A stretch of 64,000 nucleotides of DNA from Ascaphus truei (taxonomy: Eukaryota; Chordata; Amphibia; Anura; Ascaphidae). Both the position numbers and the translations under genes were made by a program. This document shows positions 11,519 through 21,905 of this stretch, piece by piece. Each line of letters opens with the position of its first letter. Position 1 is the stretch's first letter. The notes beneath the pieces are model-generated. The model saw only the letters and a list, made by a program, of their open reading frames with translations. It searched no databases and was not told the DNA's origin. The stretch spans positions 12,406,892-12,470,891 of the forward strand of contig CM071574.1 in NCBI GenBank assembly GCA_036426205.1, given 5' to 3'.

Positions 11519-12790
11519 CAGTGGTGGGATTCAACATTTTTAGCTACAGGATCTCTCTCACCAGGGGGGGAGGGGGAAGAGAGACGGGCGGGGGAGAGAG
11601 AGAAATGGGGGATATGTTTTATGTTTATGTTTTATATTTATGTTTTTTTTTAAATGTTTTATTCAGTTGAACAGGACTGCACGGGGGGGGGGGGAGGCGG
11701 GGGGGGGGGGGGGGGGAGAGAGACCAGGGGGGGGAAGAGAGACCAAGGGGTGAGAGAGAGACCAAGGGGTGAGAGAGAGACCAGGGGTGAGAGAGACCAG
11801 GTGTGAGAGAGAGATCAGGGGTCAGAGAGCCCACTTCACATCTCCCCCAGCCCCCTCACATCTCCCCCAGCCCCCTAACTTCTCCCCCAGCCCCCCTCAC
11901 ATCTCACCCAGCCCCCCTCACATCTCACCGAGCCCCCCTCATATCTCACATCTCATCCAGCCCCACTCACATCTCTCACAGCCCCCCTCACATCTCACAC
12001 AGCCCCCCTCACATCTCACCCAGCCCCCCTCACATTTCACCCAGCCCCCCTCACATCTCACCCAGCCCCCCTCCCATCTCACATCTCACCCAGCAACACA
12101 CACATCTCTCACAGCCCCCCTCACATCTCTCACAGCCCCCCACACATCTCTCACAGCCCCCCTCACATCTCACCCAGCCCCCCTCACATCTCACCCAGCC
12201 CCCCTCACATCTCACCCAGCCCATCACATCTCCACCCATGCCCCACCCTTCAATACCTCACCCAGCCCCCCTCACATCTCATCCAGCCCCGCTCACATCT
12301 CATACAGCCCCGCTCACATCTCACCCAGCCCCCTCACATCTCACCCAGCCCCCTCACATCTCTCACAGCCCCCCTCACATCTCACATATCTCCCAGCCCT
12401 CTCACATATCTCCCAGCCCCCCTCACATCGCTCCCAGTCCTCCCCCTCCATGCATACCTGGGTGGACACAGGCACGGGGAGGGCTACCCCCATTTAAATA
12501 ATTAGCTGGTAGTAGAATCTCTTGAATAAGAGCAGGAGCAGCACGAGGAGAGGAACGCTCTATAATAGCAGCAGACACCGGAAGTTCCGGGTCAGACTGC
12601 TAGATGGCGCACCTCCCCCGCAGTCCTGCTCTGACTCTCACTCAAATGATTTTACTACTGGCTAATACTTTAAGCCCGCCGCTGCATACCATCTCCCCCT
12701 GCCACATGTTAAGCACCGGTTCGGCGAAAATCAGAAATTCTAGGAACAGGTTCGCATGAACCGGTGCGAACCGGCTGAATCTCACCACTG
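11519..12790. mobile_element. hAT element in gag-like region, perfect 8-bp TSD GGTGGGAC
   Basis: The ends are CAGTGGTGGGATTCAAC and GGCTGAATCTCACCACTG (imperfect inverted repeats), a terminus widely seen in vertebrate hAT elements. GGTGGGAC is duplicated exactly at 11511-11518 and 12791-12798. The 1272-bp body carries no transposase. It holds G-runs (about 11683-11720), a GAGAGACCAGGGGTGA-type repeat, a large minisatellite (11831-12435), and GAACCGGT-rich termini. Confidence 0.93.
11831..12435. repeat. About 21-bp minisatellite (CTCACATCTCACCCAGCCCCC)
   Basis: Roughly 28 variable units fill half of the hAT element. The open frames of over 200 codons across it (Ser/His/Pro-rich) arise because the unit length is a multiple of three and lacks stops. 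They are not genes. Confidence 0.93.
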
Positions 12791-13577
12791 GGTGGGACCT
12801 AATGTTCCAGGGATACTCCACCAGTTTAAATAGAGCAAGGCTACTGCTGGTGGGTGGTCCTATTGTGGATCACTGGTGGGAGGATTGTTAGCTTTCCCCT
12901 GAAGAAACCTCTGAAGTCCTTCGTAAGAGGGTGGGCAACATTAATTTAGGGTTAAGAGTACCTAAGGGACCCTCCATATTCTATCAGGAGGTAGAACTCT
13001 GTGAACCAAAATTTTGGGTGCTGCTTGGTCAAGGAGCTGACTGTAAAATCTTAAGGTTCAGTAGAGCTGACAGGGCCATCTTACATTAGTACCGTCAGTC
13101 TCATGGTTATAACTTTCCATAAGTACCCGAGCTAATCATGGATGAAATAGAAACCAACCGTCATGATTTGCTCAAGCAGGCTGTTTTGGAAAATCTAAAA
13201 GCCTAAAACCTCTGAGCAGAGATTTATAAATAAATCTAAAATATGCTCTATCATCGAAAAATGCCTAGTGGATACCTGTATCTATAAGACCGTCCTAGTT
13301 CTCTGAAAGTGTACTATATCTGGATCAAGTTATTTGATGGGCGTGTAGTAAAGAAGCCGGACCCCAAATATTATAAGTAAGGATCTTATTCTTCTTCCAG
13401 TTGGAAGAAGGGTTACTTCCTCATCATCGCTGTAAACCAGTGGATGATATGGGTTAGTCATCTGTGTACTGTATACGGTTATGTTGATACATCTGTTGTA
13501 ACCTGTTGTGTATTGCAGGCTTCAGGTTACTGGATGGTGCCAAAATTGGATCCCAGTGAGGACATGGGAATTTTCAC

Positions 13578-13588
13578 ATAGGGGAGAG
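13578..13588 (+). promoter_or_regulatory. Polypurine tract before the 3' LTR
   Basis: ATAGGGGAGAG abuts the first base of the 3' LTR (TATAGCAATGG, a mutated TG start). This is the usual plus-strand priming site of LTR retroelements. Confidence 0.65.
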
Positions 13589-14255
13589 TATAGCAATGGC
13601 TGGTCAGACTATCTTTCTGCCCTCCTGTCACATAAGCCCTAGTAGCTACAGGCAGTGACAGGCCACCCTGTGGGATTTAAACCCCCTCATGCAGCCTGAG
13701 TGGCAGGAGAGGAGGTGACACTGGGTCTCTGTTGCAACCAATCATGGTTCAGACCCTGTGCCATCCCCTTTCTGCATTAGGAAGGATGCATTCCAAAATA
13801 TAGGGTCTGTTGGTTCTTCCCAGCTGGGGAAGAGAGAGGAGCTCAGCCCAAGATATGTGCAGAGCACAAGGCCTCAATATTACCTGCTGGCCAGCACCAT
13901 CCAGGGGTCTGGGACCCATTCTCCACTATGATGCAAACGCTGTGATACCACCTGCAGTGGCTGCATCAATAAAGATCCCTTTTTATATATACTTCTGACT
14001 AAGTCGCAGTCTATTGGGCAGAAGTATAGGAGAAAAGACAGTCATGGTGGGGACTGCCTCCAACTCTGCTGGAGCCTACTGAGACTGGAGGCGCTAACAC
14101 CTATGAAGAGAACCTGAGGATCACCTAAAGCCTGTCCTGTTCTCCACAACATCGCGGAAGCTCATCTCTCCTGGACCCTCACAGGTAACCAGCACCACAC
14201 AGACCTGTAGCTAGGCAACATCTCCCAGAGTGGAGGGGGGGATAGCAGTGCTATA
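13589..14255 (+). repeat. 3' LTR of the 8812-14255 element
   Basis: The start aligns with the LTR at 37112 (AGC.ATG.CTGG, then GTAAGCCCTGGTA-like, then GGCAGTGACAGG). A poly(A) signal AATAAA lies at 13968-13973. The internal TGGAGGCGCT motif is at 14086-14095, 170 bp before the end GTGCTATA at 14255. Terminal bases have decayed from TG and CA to TA and TA. Confidence 0.8.
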
Positions 14256-14268
14256 TATTTTATATATA

Positions 14269-15385
14269 TGTAGCCCACGTCCCCGTCCCCCCCCCCAGAC
14301 ACAGCTCGTGCCTCTAAGGTGTATTGAGGGCTGGCTACATGTAATTGGGTGGTGCATACCTGCTTGGAACAGGATGGCCTGAGTTTCCCGCGTTGGTGTG
14401 GGGGATAACAGGGCCAGGCTTCTGGGGTATATGCCTCCATCTCTTTAGCAATGATGCAGCGCCTCCATCTTCTGACGAGACCTATAGGGATAGGTTAAGA
14501 TCCTCCCAGAAGAAGCCCTGGTCCCAGGGCGAGTGATCTTAGACTCACTCACAGTCCCTTTGATAAAATAGCAGCAATGTCTTTATTGTCCTTTAGCTAT
14601 GATACAATGCACTTATGCACAGCGGCACACAGCAGTTCATATAGCAGCAGTGCCCTCCAAATGTATAAAGGGGTCTTCCCTCCTCTCCTCTCCTCTCCTC
14701 TCCTCCAAGTTGTACCCTAGCAGGATGGGCTGTAGGAGGCGTCAATACCCCCCCTTTGCATCCACCCCAAGAGTATAGCCTCTGGGTGATGCTAGATATC
14801 TTTCCCCTCACCCCCTGAACAGGGTGAGGGGCATTGGTCCACCTCTATAGTTCTGTCCTCTCTACTCAGAGGGGCTCTGAGTATCTCGTCCAAGCACCCT
14901 TCTCACTCTAAGCATGGCTTCTCCGGTCAGACAATTCGCTCTGCTAGGTCTTACTCCAATTCAGACCAGCACTTCACTCCTCAGCTCCCAGGACATAACT
15001 CCACACTGACTCCCTCCAGACTTTCCACAGACTGACACGCTGACCGCTCAGCTCTCACAGGATCATCTCTCTCTCTCTGCTCCAACCGAACTCTCAGACT
15101 GCCTTCTTCTCTCACCATACAGAACTGACTAGCTCCATGGACACTCCAGACTCTGACTCTCAGACACACACAGGACAGCCCACTAAATAGACACAGCCCT
15201 GCCCCTTATGATGTCAGCAGGACCTCCCCTCTGTGTCAGGTCTGCCACAGAGTCAGGGGCCTACCTCTATCAATCAAGGCAGGGCTTGGTGAGGGGGGAA
15301 ACCCATGATTACTACTGGTGCCTGCCCTTACCAGGGCTTACTCCGGTAGGAGAAGGATAAGTAGCCCGCTATTTCTTACAGGGGC

Positions 15386-15389
<4 letters not shown>
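14269..15389 (-). mobile_element. Solo LTR, minus strand (1.12 kb)
   Basis: TGTAGCCC...GGGGCTACA lies inside an AT repeat, with TATA on both sides. Read on the minus strand it has a U3 with GTAAGCCCTGGTAAGG, a TATA-like CTATTTAG near 15185, AATAAA (complement of 14582-14587) and TGGAGGCGCTG (complement of 14458-14468) in U5. The copy at 29098-30130 is very similar, indicating recent activity of this subfamily. Confidence 0.85.

Positions 15390-15426
<37 letters not shown>
15390..15426. repeat. (TA)n microsatellite
   Basis: Perfect AT dinucleotide run directly after the LTR end. Confidence 0.95.
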
Positions 15427-15430
<4 letters not shown>

Positions 15431-15440
15431 TTTATTACAG

Positions 15441-15772
15441 GTTTGAAACAGGGGGACTCCAGAGCTGAACTCCATTAATTTCAGGTCCAGGGACCTACTG
15501 CTTCCAGAGATACCTCCATAAGGGGCGCCGGTATCTCTGCAGAGTTTAAAGGTGCAGGTCTCGCAAGCCAATAGGAAGCCGCACCAGATGACATCACGGC
15601 TTCCTATTGGCCCGTGTGATGCACAACATTTAAACCACCATTAGAGTAAGGAACACAGTTTCTCTGCTTGCAGAGATACCTGCACCACTACGGAGGTAAG
15701 TATCTCAGGAAGCAGGGGGTCCGTGGAGCTGAAACGAATGGGGTTTAGCTCCGCAGACACATTGTTTCAAAC
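15441..15772. mobile_element. Foldback element, GCAGGGGGTC family, copy 1
   Basis: Long imperfect inverted repeats begin GTTTGAAACA and end TTGTTTCAAAC. Both arms contain the AGCTGAAC / GGAAGCAGGGGGTCC and GAGATACC blocks, and the core is GGAAGCC...GGCTTCC. Related inverted-repeat elements occur at 26263-26430 and 43195-43750. It is probably a non-autonomous DNA transposon; the superfamily is not clear. Confidence 0.7.
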
Positions 15773-18679
15773 ATGTAATTAAAAATAAATATATATTTAT
15801 TTTGATATAAAGTTAACTCATATTGCTGCTTTAGTGTCCGGTTAGGTGATTTAATGGAGCTTTGTAGATCTGGGCCTAATTGCTGAAGGTTTAGCAATGA
15901 ATTTCAGAATGATCAACAAAACCTTTCAAATTTTCAACCTCAGAAACCTGTGACACACACAAAGTCGAGACATATAAGTGCAAAAATAAAATGATGCATT
16001 AAATAACTTGCTACCTGCCTCCTCCTACTGCTCTATTTGTTTGACCACTATCCAAGACACATGATGATTCCGGTGGGGAAGAGTAGGTGCAAATAATATT
16101 AGAATAATATTAAATGGCGTTGACACATTGATGAAAAGAGATGCACATTCCAAACGACTTAGTTTCAGTGAAATGCCAAACCCGATGTTATACAAATTCC
16201 CAACAGTTTACACATCACAAAATAGCTGTTTATGCTCTGGATTTGGATCACAAGACAAGAAAGTGACAAGTATAAAAATTCAAATAAACAATGTACAAAG
16301 CAAGTGGAAGAGTTAAAAAAAAAAGAGAATGAAACAGAAAGGTCACCATTCAGCATCTGAACATCTCTGCTCTGTCCATATTTGTTTTATTCTGTTTTTT
16401 TCTTGAGACAACAGAGTTATGTTTTTATCTTTCTTTATGGGAACCAGAGAGCTTAGTTTTAAGGCAAAATGTGTTAGTTTTGTAAAGTTACTTTTTTTCT
16501 TCATATTTTGTAGATATCGACTACTGTCAGAAGGTTTGTCATGGCAGAAGACTGCTTAGTAGAGAAGGGTTCATTTTCAGCCTAAATCCGAATCAGATTG
16601 GCGAGTTTCTTTGTGCCACAAGATTAGTTTTAAAAATGTAGATTCTTTAAAAAAAAAAATTACTATTGCAAAAATCCAAGCTGATACTTTGAAACCTGCC
16701 ACTGGATGCAAGGGGAAAGGAGGTGGAGGGAGAGGGGAGGAGGAGTAGGAGGAGGGGAGGAGGAGTAGGAGGATGGGAGGAGGAGAGGAGGGGAAGGAAG
16801 AGGAAGGGAAGGGAGGAGAGAGATCATTTCACACACTAGCAATTTTACCTGGGGGTGGGGGTGGGGGTTGTGTTGTGGGGATAAGCCTGCTTGACTTAGT
16901 CCCGGCCCCTGTCAGAAGCTACAGTCCTGCAGAGTTCGGCTAGTCATGTGGGCAGAAGTTACTTCTGGCACCACCAGAGGAAACAGGCAGGGCAGAGGGA
17001 GGATGACTTGGCCCAGGAGGGGAGCGTGGCAGTGATCCTCCGTGGACCAGTCAAAATCCTGTGGTAGACCAGCACTAATTCGCAGACCACCCTTTTGAGT
17101 CCACTGTGCTAGTAGACAGTTACAGTACACACTGCTAGGGCTGATGCCTAGAAAAGTGGTGGTTGGGGGTTCTAGTCCTGTTGGGTCTGACACCAGTACA
17201 CCATTCTAGTCATTAGGCGTCTTAGGCTTATCAACTAAATATAGTTCTTATGGAAATTATTTTAGCAAGTGTAGGATGTGACTCATTTAAACATACTTTG
17301 CATATCCTTTAGCATATCTCCCAGGGCACCTCAGTTGTGCTCCTTTTTCAGCACAGGCATCACCCTAATTTATTTGAAGTGAGGTTTGAGGGGTTGTATA
17401 TACACAACTCGAGCTCTTCCTCGAAAACTTTTTAATAAGAGATGTACTATAAGTAAGATGCGCTTGTTATCTCACTCTAAAACTTAGCCCAACTTGATAC
17501 TTTCTCAGATATACCCATGTTAATATATCTGTCTTGCCAGTCACCAAATTCGATTAAAACAAGCATTAAATATTCAAAACAACTGAAATTAGGCCTTACC
17601 TTAGAGACCTTAATAGAGACGTTTTGAGTTGTTTAAAATATACACTTGTCTATTTGTTTCATGCCCTTGATAATTGAATTTTCAGAATACTTTAAATACT
17701 CTTGCATGCCTATCTTAACATGAAAAATGAATTGTTTCTTTAAAACATATATTAAGCAATTGTCATTACCCATGACAGGCACGGCAACAGATTTTCACTT
17801 AAGATGAAAGTTCATCTCAAAAGTCTAAGAGAAAAGATATAAATATTTAGGAAAAAAGTTTTCACTTGAACAGAATCATAGTAAACTATTATAGAATTCC
17901 TTTAAATGCATGAGTTTATTACGTTAAGATAAAAAACAAAGCATAGGCAAGAACATGAAAGACAAATGCAGTGGGATGGTTTTGTCAATTTTGTTAAAAC
18001 AATATACTGTATTGTACTGCATAATATAGAGATTGAACATGGCCTCCTCAGACTAAAAAAAAAAAAGTAAAGACAAAAACAAATAACAAAATCACCCATA
18101 TTTATTGAATTTCCTAGAAACACTGTGGTCTGCAGTACTGTATGATGGTCATTTAATTTATGTGTTAAATCCTAACGTAATGTATTCATATTGGAACTGC
18201 TTTTTATTGGCTTGATATATTTTTCATCTAAAAAAATTTAGGGAACACCAAATGTTTATACAGGTAAACAAACCCTTTGTTTAGTAATAGATATATTGGG
18301 ATTCTTCTCATTATGTATTCTTCTCACGTACAATCTGTATGTTTTCAAATAGCAGTTTGCCTTTTATAAGTCAGATTAAGTAGAGGCACATGATCGCGTT
18401 ACCTAGCTAGTCCTATTTGTAAACTAAAATGAATGTAATTCCCAATATGTACAGTACATTTCATACGCATGGTTGTGTTGTAGAAGTATGAAAAGCAGTC
18501 AGGTCTTCAGTTAACTTTTTAGTTATTTAAAAGTAGCTTGTTGAAGATGGACTATTTCTATGTTTCACTTGAGCCTTTAAATATAAAAGAGATATGAGAC
18601 TTTATCTGACACCATCAGGCATATTATATTAAAATGTATGAACTTCATCAAAAACCACTTTCTCTCTCCTGCACAGAGA
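15773..18679. other. Intron, mostly unassigned
   Basis: AT-rich non-coding DNA. It includes a 113-bp homopurine GGAGGA-rich tract at 16711-16823 and a dispersed repeat at 17264-17405 whose relative is at 58965-59105. No exon with plausible splice sites was recognised. Confidence 0.6.
17264..17405 (+). repeat. Dispersed repeat shared with 58965-59105
   Basis: Shared blocks include GATGTGACTCAT, TAGCATATC.CCCAGGG, TTTTTCAGCACAGGCATC and GAAG..AGGTTTGAGGGG. The second copy is followed by TATTACTTCCCGGTAAAACATT, a tail also seen at 55800-55835. This suggests the 3' part of a SINE or LINE that I cannot name. Confidence 0.6.
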
Positions 18680-19100
18680 CAGATTTGTTCTGACATAAAC
18701 GTTACATGGCTGGTTGCAGCCTCAGATTAATGTGAGGGCCCTGGCGATTCCTTTTAGACATTATTTTATGAAATAATACCCGTCATCTGCTGCCTGATCC
18801 CAGAAAAGGGGGCAGGTTTTCCAGGTCATCCTGCCATCTGTCAGCTAAAGCTCATCTGTCCCTCTACATTACCACCTGATCTGTGCTAACAGGCCTCACA
18901 GGGAGGCACTGCTTCATTGGCCCAGTGGGAACCAGCAAGAGAGTCTGTGTGAGGACATCACCTGTGATTTTGAGATTTAATTATCACTCAAGTGATGAAG
19001 ATGTGCACGCAGATTGGATTCAAACGCATTTCATTCTCATTGGCACACATGCTTGTTTCACAATGTGTTTGCAAAGGCCACAGGTCTCACATTCATTAAT
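18680..19100. promoter_or_regulatory. Candidate conserved non-coding element
   Basis: A complex, repeat-free stretch unlike the surrounding AT-rich DNA, with balanced composition and several homeodomain-like and E-box-like words (CATCTG, TTAATTATCACTCAAGTG). Its regulatory status is only inferred from texture; there is no alignment behind it. Confidence 0.25.
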
Positions 19101-19617
19101 GTAACTGCTTCAAGAATAGAAGATTTTACTGCAAAACTTTCTCTGTATTCTGTATGTTAAAACAACCAATGCCATTTTTAACATTTTTATCGTTCATATC
19201 TAAATGAAAAATGATTCATTGTATAGGAGACAGGTTTGCATCCTGCAGAAAATAAGACAACACTTTAGAGATACGAAATACAGTACATCCACATTTAGCA
19301 AAACTAGCCATATTTTTTCCTGTACCTGTTGCGACGCATTCACCTGTTTGAGGGTCTTTAGCACAGTTGTCTAGGGTAGGAAAGGAAAAACTCCAGATTT
19401 GGTGCTTGTATTTATTTTTAAAAAAACAGCGGTGCCTTCAAAAAGTAAACACAAGTGAAGCAGTTTTCCCTCATTCACTGTAGGTGCCACATGAAATTCC
19501 CTTTTCACTTTACCACTGAAGATTTGAAGACAAATCTTAGAACTCTGGGTAAACAGATCTTTTAACCCCAAGTACCCCGGACAACTACCCCGCTCACCAG
19601 TTAAACATACACAAGAT

Positions 19618-19850
19618 GACAACTGCACCAAAGAAATCATATGACAGGCTTCCTTGTCTTCCCACATCTACCAGAGAGTTTACCTTTCTCTCAGGTTGCG
19701 AGAGGCAACTAGCATTAGGGTGTGGCGCGTCCTATTAGTAACCCTGCACCTGCTGTGTTATCTTCTTGGAATTGTAGTTTTTTTCTAAAGTGAATTTAGA
19801 AAGGGAAAAGGCTGTGTAGGATTCTTTGTCCTACTGTAAGTACCTTCTCT
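19618..19850. repeat. Direct repeat flanking a Ty3/gypsy relic, left copy
   Basis: AACTGC.CCAAAGAAAT.ATA.GACAGGCTTCCTTGT through GCATTAG.GT, CCTATTAGTAACCCTGCACC and AAAGGCTGTGTAGGATT recurs in the same order and direction at 20442-20510 plus 21374-21533. The right copy is split by the inverted-repeat/minisatellite element. The pair brackets the RNase H relic, so they may be remains of its LTRs or of a tandem duplication. Confidence 0.7.
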
Positions 19851-20146
19851 CTCCGCTCTTCCCTGGATACTGTCACACATCCTCCTCCACCCCCCCACCC
19901 TCCCCCCAGCTTAGACCTACCAGGGTGAGTAACCCTAGAGATTAGGCAGTGCACCCTAAAGAGGCCATCCTCATTTCCTATTTTGTTCCAGCTCTACGGA
20001 GAAGTTAATAGATTGCCAGCTGAAGAACCAGCGAGTTACTCCTGCATTCTTTTCTCTATTTTGACTCCTCCATGTTAGTGGGGTGTGATCAGTGATCAGC
20101 TTAAATCATCTTCCTAAAAACTAGCACCTCCGTCTCTCTAGGGCCC

Positions 20147-20402
20147 ATTTAATAGCTAGATACTTTCTCTGCTATGGAATAGTTATTTTTCCGAGCTTTC
20201 AGTTTCCTGCTCAAATACAAAATGAGATGTTCTTCGCCCTGAACCTCTCGGGACAGTACTGTCCCCAGGCCAACGTCAGATGCATCTGTCTGAACGATAA
20301 ATTCCTTAGAGAAATCTAGGGTAGCCAGCGCAGGTCTATCACATAAGCAGGTTTTTAATGCTGAAAATACTTGTTCTGCCGCCAGTGTCCCATTAACGGG
20401 CT
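20147..20402 (-). pseudogene. Ty3/gypsy pol fragment (RNase H domain)
   Basis: Read on the minus strand, about 85 codons are open. They contain FIVQTDASDVGLGTVLS, the start of a Ty3/gypsy RNase H domain with the first catalytic Asp, then LILYLSRKLKARKNNYS and the Glu-containing IAEK that leads the next helix. A frameshift then breaks it, and the expected LAIKWALE continues in another frame just past the stop (complement of about 20130-20150). The rest of pol was not seen. The fragment is too short and broken to act. Confidence 0.85.
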
Positions 20403-20518
20403 TTTGGCGTTAGTAAGGTCTATCAGGGGGTGTTTGCAGGTTTATAACTGCTCCAAAGAAATTATAAGACAGGCTTCCTTGTATTCCCCCACATCTACAT
20501 GGCAGCTCTGCCTAAGGC

Positions 20519-21373
20519 TGCGTCCACAATGCTGCTGAGCGCGCTTGTGCTTAGCACTTTGAGTTCAATAAATCTCAATGTGTCTGTACTCTCGCGGGCG
20601 CTAGGCGCTTGGCGAGACAGATGAAATTGATTTCCAGGCACCCCGAAGGGTCACATGACCTTCAGCAAACAATCAGCGCCACTCACTGCTCGGCCATGCC
20701 CCCCTACTCGCGTTTGAGATAAAATATGCAGGACAGCCGAGTGCTCATGCTTGGAAAGTTGGTGACGTCACCGCTCTCAAGCATGAGCGCGATCAGCAGC
20801 AGTGTGGCCACTGCTTTGGACTCCGTCTATAGGGCACACAAACAAAGTGCAGCAGCTCTATAGGGCCGGCCATAGTGAGCGCGAGCACACGCGTGATGAA
20901 GAGCAGCCGCGCGGTAGAATTTTGAGCCGACAGTAAAAATTGATTTTGTCATGCGGCGGCCGGGTCACGTGAGCGGTTCAGCCAATGAGGGCGAACCAGT
21001 CTCGTGATATCACGGCCAAGCCTCTGCCACGCCTCCCCGTCGTGGAGCCATGTGCTCCGTCCCGCGTAACGCCACGTGTCCCACCCATTTGACGCCATGT
21101 GCTCCGTCCCGCGTGACGCCATGTGCTCCATCCCACTTGATGCCATGTGCTCCATCCCACGTGACGCCATGTGCTCCGTCCCACGTAACGCCATGTGTCC
21201 CATCCCATTTGACGCCATGTGCTCCGTCCCGCGTGACGCCATGTGTCCCATCCCATTTGACGCCATGTGCTCCGTCCCGCGTGATTCCATGTGCTCTGTC
21301 CCACGTGACGCCATGTGCTACATGTCCCGCGTGACGCCATGTGCTCCGTCCCGCATGCCCACTATATCGGAGG
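20519..21373. mobile_element. Inverted-repeat element carrying CpG-rich sequence and minisatellite
   Basis: It begins GGCTGCGTCCACAATGCTGC, similar to the GGCTGCG terminus of the Harbinger-like MITE at 44767. It contains an internal inverted copy (20529-20560 against 20780-20812: CCACA.TGCTGCTGA.CGCGCT). It interrupts a direct repeat, which is why I place its right limit near 21373. The terminus there (GGAGGCC, then TTA) is a weak match, so the right end and the TAA/TTA target are uncertain. A related fragment lies at about 57545-57735. Confidence 0.5.
21047..21355. repeat. 24-bp minisatellite (CCATGTGCTCCGTCCCGCGTGACG)
   Basis: About 13 units include two main variants, GTGCTCCGTCCCGCGTGACG and GTGTCCCATCCCATTTGACG, which partly alternate. 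The unit lacks stops in several frames, so long repetitive open frames appear on both strands (Met-Ala-Ser-Arg-Gly type). Confidence 0.95.
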
Positions 21374-21731
21374 CCTTACACTCAAGTTGTAAGAGGCAAA
21401 CAGCATTAGTGTCTGGTGTTTCCTATTAGTAACCCTGCACCTGCTGTGTTGCTTTCTGGGAATTTTAGTTTTTTTCTCAAATGAACTAGGAAGGGAAAAG
21501 GCTGTGTAGGATTATTTGTTCTAAGTACCTTCCAAGTTTATGCAGAGCTGCACAAATATAATTTCACAAGAATAATCATTTCCTGTGCTGAACAGCTTAC
21601 AGGGAGATACAATTGTTTTTGCTCATCAAGAGGAGCTTGTTTTAAGGATCAAACCAGGTTTTCCACTTAAAGCATATTTAATTAAACACTCGGCCATCCC
21701 TTCTCTATCTCTAACATGTACAGTACTAGTG

Positions 21732-21905
21732 CAGGGTTGGCCAACATGTCAGGTTTTCAGGATATCCCTGCTTCAGCACAGGTGGCTCAATGAGTGGCTC
21801 AGTCATTATGACTGAGCCACTCATTGTGCCACCTGTGCTGAAGTAGGGATATTGTGCAAACCTGACCTGTTGGTGACCCTAGAGAATTGGACTTCACCAC
21901 CCCTG
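21732..21905. mobile_element. Foldback hAT MITE, copy 2
   Basis: CAGGGTTGGCCAAC...CACCACCCCTG with arms TCAGGTTTTCAGGATATCCC and complement. The flanking 8-mers match poorly, suggesting an old insertion. Confidence 0.8.

Larger units (their letters stand above)
10096..13202 (+). pseudogene. Gag-like coding remnant of the LTR element, interrupted by hAT
   Basis: I do not recognise a named domain; calling it gag rests on position (after PBS and leader) and style. An ATG at 10096 gives a short frame that stops at once. An overlapping frame from 10156 begins with a Cys-x2-Cys pair (PCDVCNQ), and a second pair (KCQHC) is in a shifted frame near 10230. Proline/serine-rich frames follow: 10624-10959 (acidic, EEPVEPDDF) and 11088-11288. 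A further frame from 11414 runs into the hAT at 11519. After the hAT the same frame resumes at 12799 with only scattered stops to about 13202 (e.g. PKFWVLLGQGADCKILRFSR; DEIETNRHDLLK). Multiple frameshifts and stops make it non-functional. Confidence 0.5.
8812..14255 (+). mobile_element. Decayed LTR retrotransposon with gag-like remnant
   Basis: The order of parts defines one element: truncated 5' LTR (8812-8994), tRNA-Thr-type primer-binding site (8997-9014), leader with tandem repeats, broken gag-like coding region, polypurine tract (13578-13588) and 3' LTR (13589-14255). Removing the inserted hAT leaves about 3.3 kb of internal sequence. I see no reverse transcriptase, integrase or protease, so it was non-autonomous or has lost pol. 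The 5' LTR lacks its U3 and R, so no flanking duplication can be checked. The PBS and 4-bp duplications of its relatives fit Ty3/gypsy or an ERV1-like group, and the sequence does not decide which. Confidence 0.8.

Noticed and set aside
11769..12501. Two overlapping frames of over 230 codons rich in Ser, His and Pro
   Set aside because: Product of a 21-bp minisatellite lacking stops inside a hAT element with exact target duplications.
21047..21355. CRISPR-like regular repeats
   Set aside because: Contiguous units with no unique spacers, and the window is clearly vertebrate nuclear DNA.
20949..21429. Repetitive protein with Met-Ala-Ser-Arg-Gly repeats
   Set aside because: 24-bp minisatellite translated in several frames on both strands; no conserved frame.
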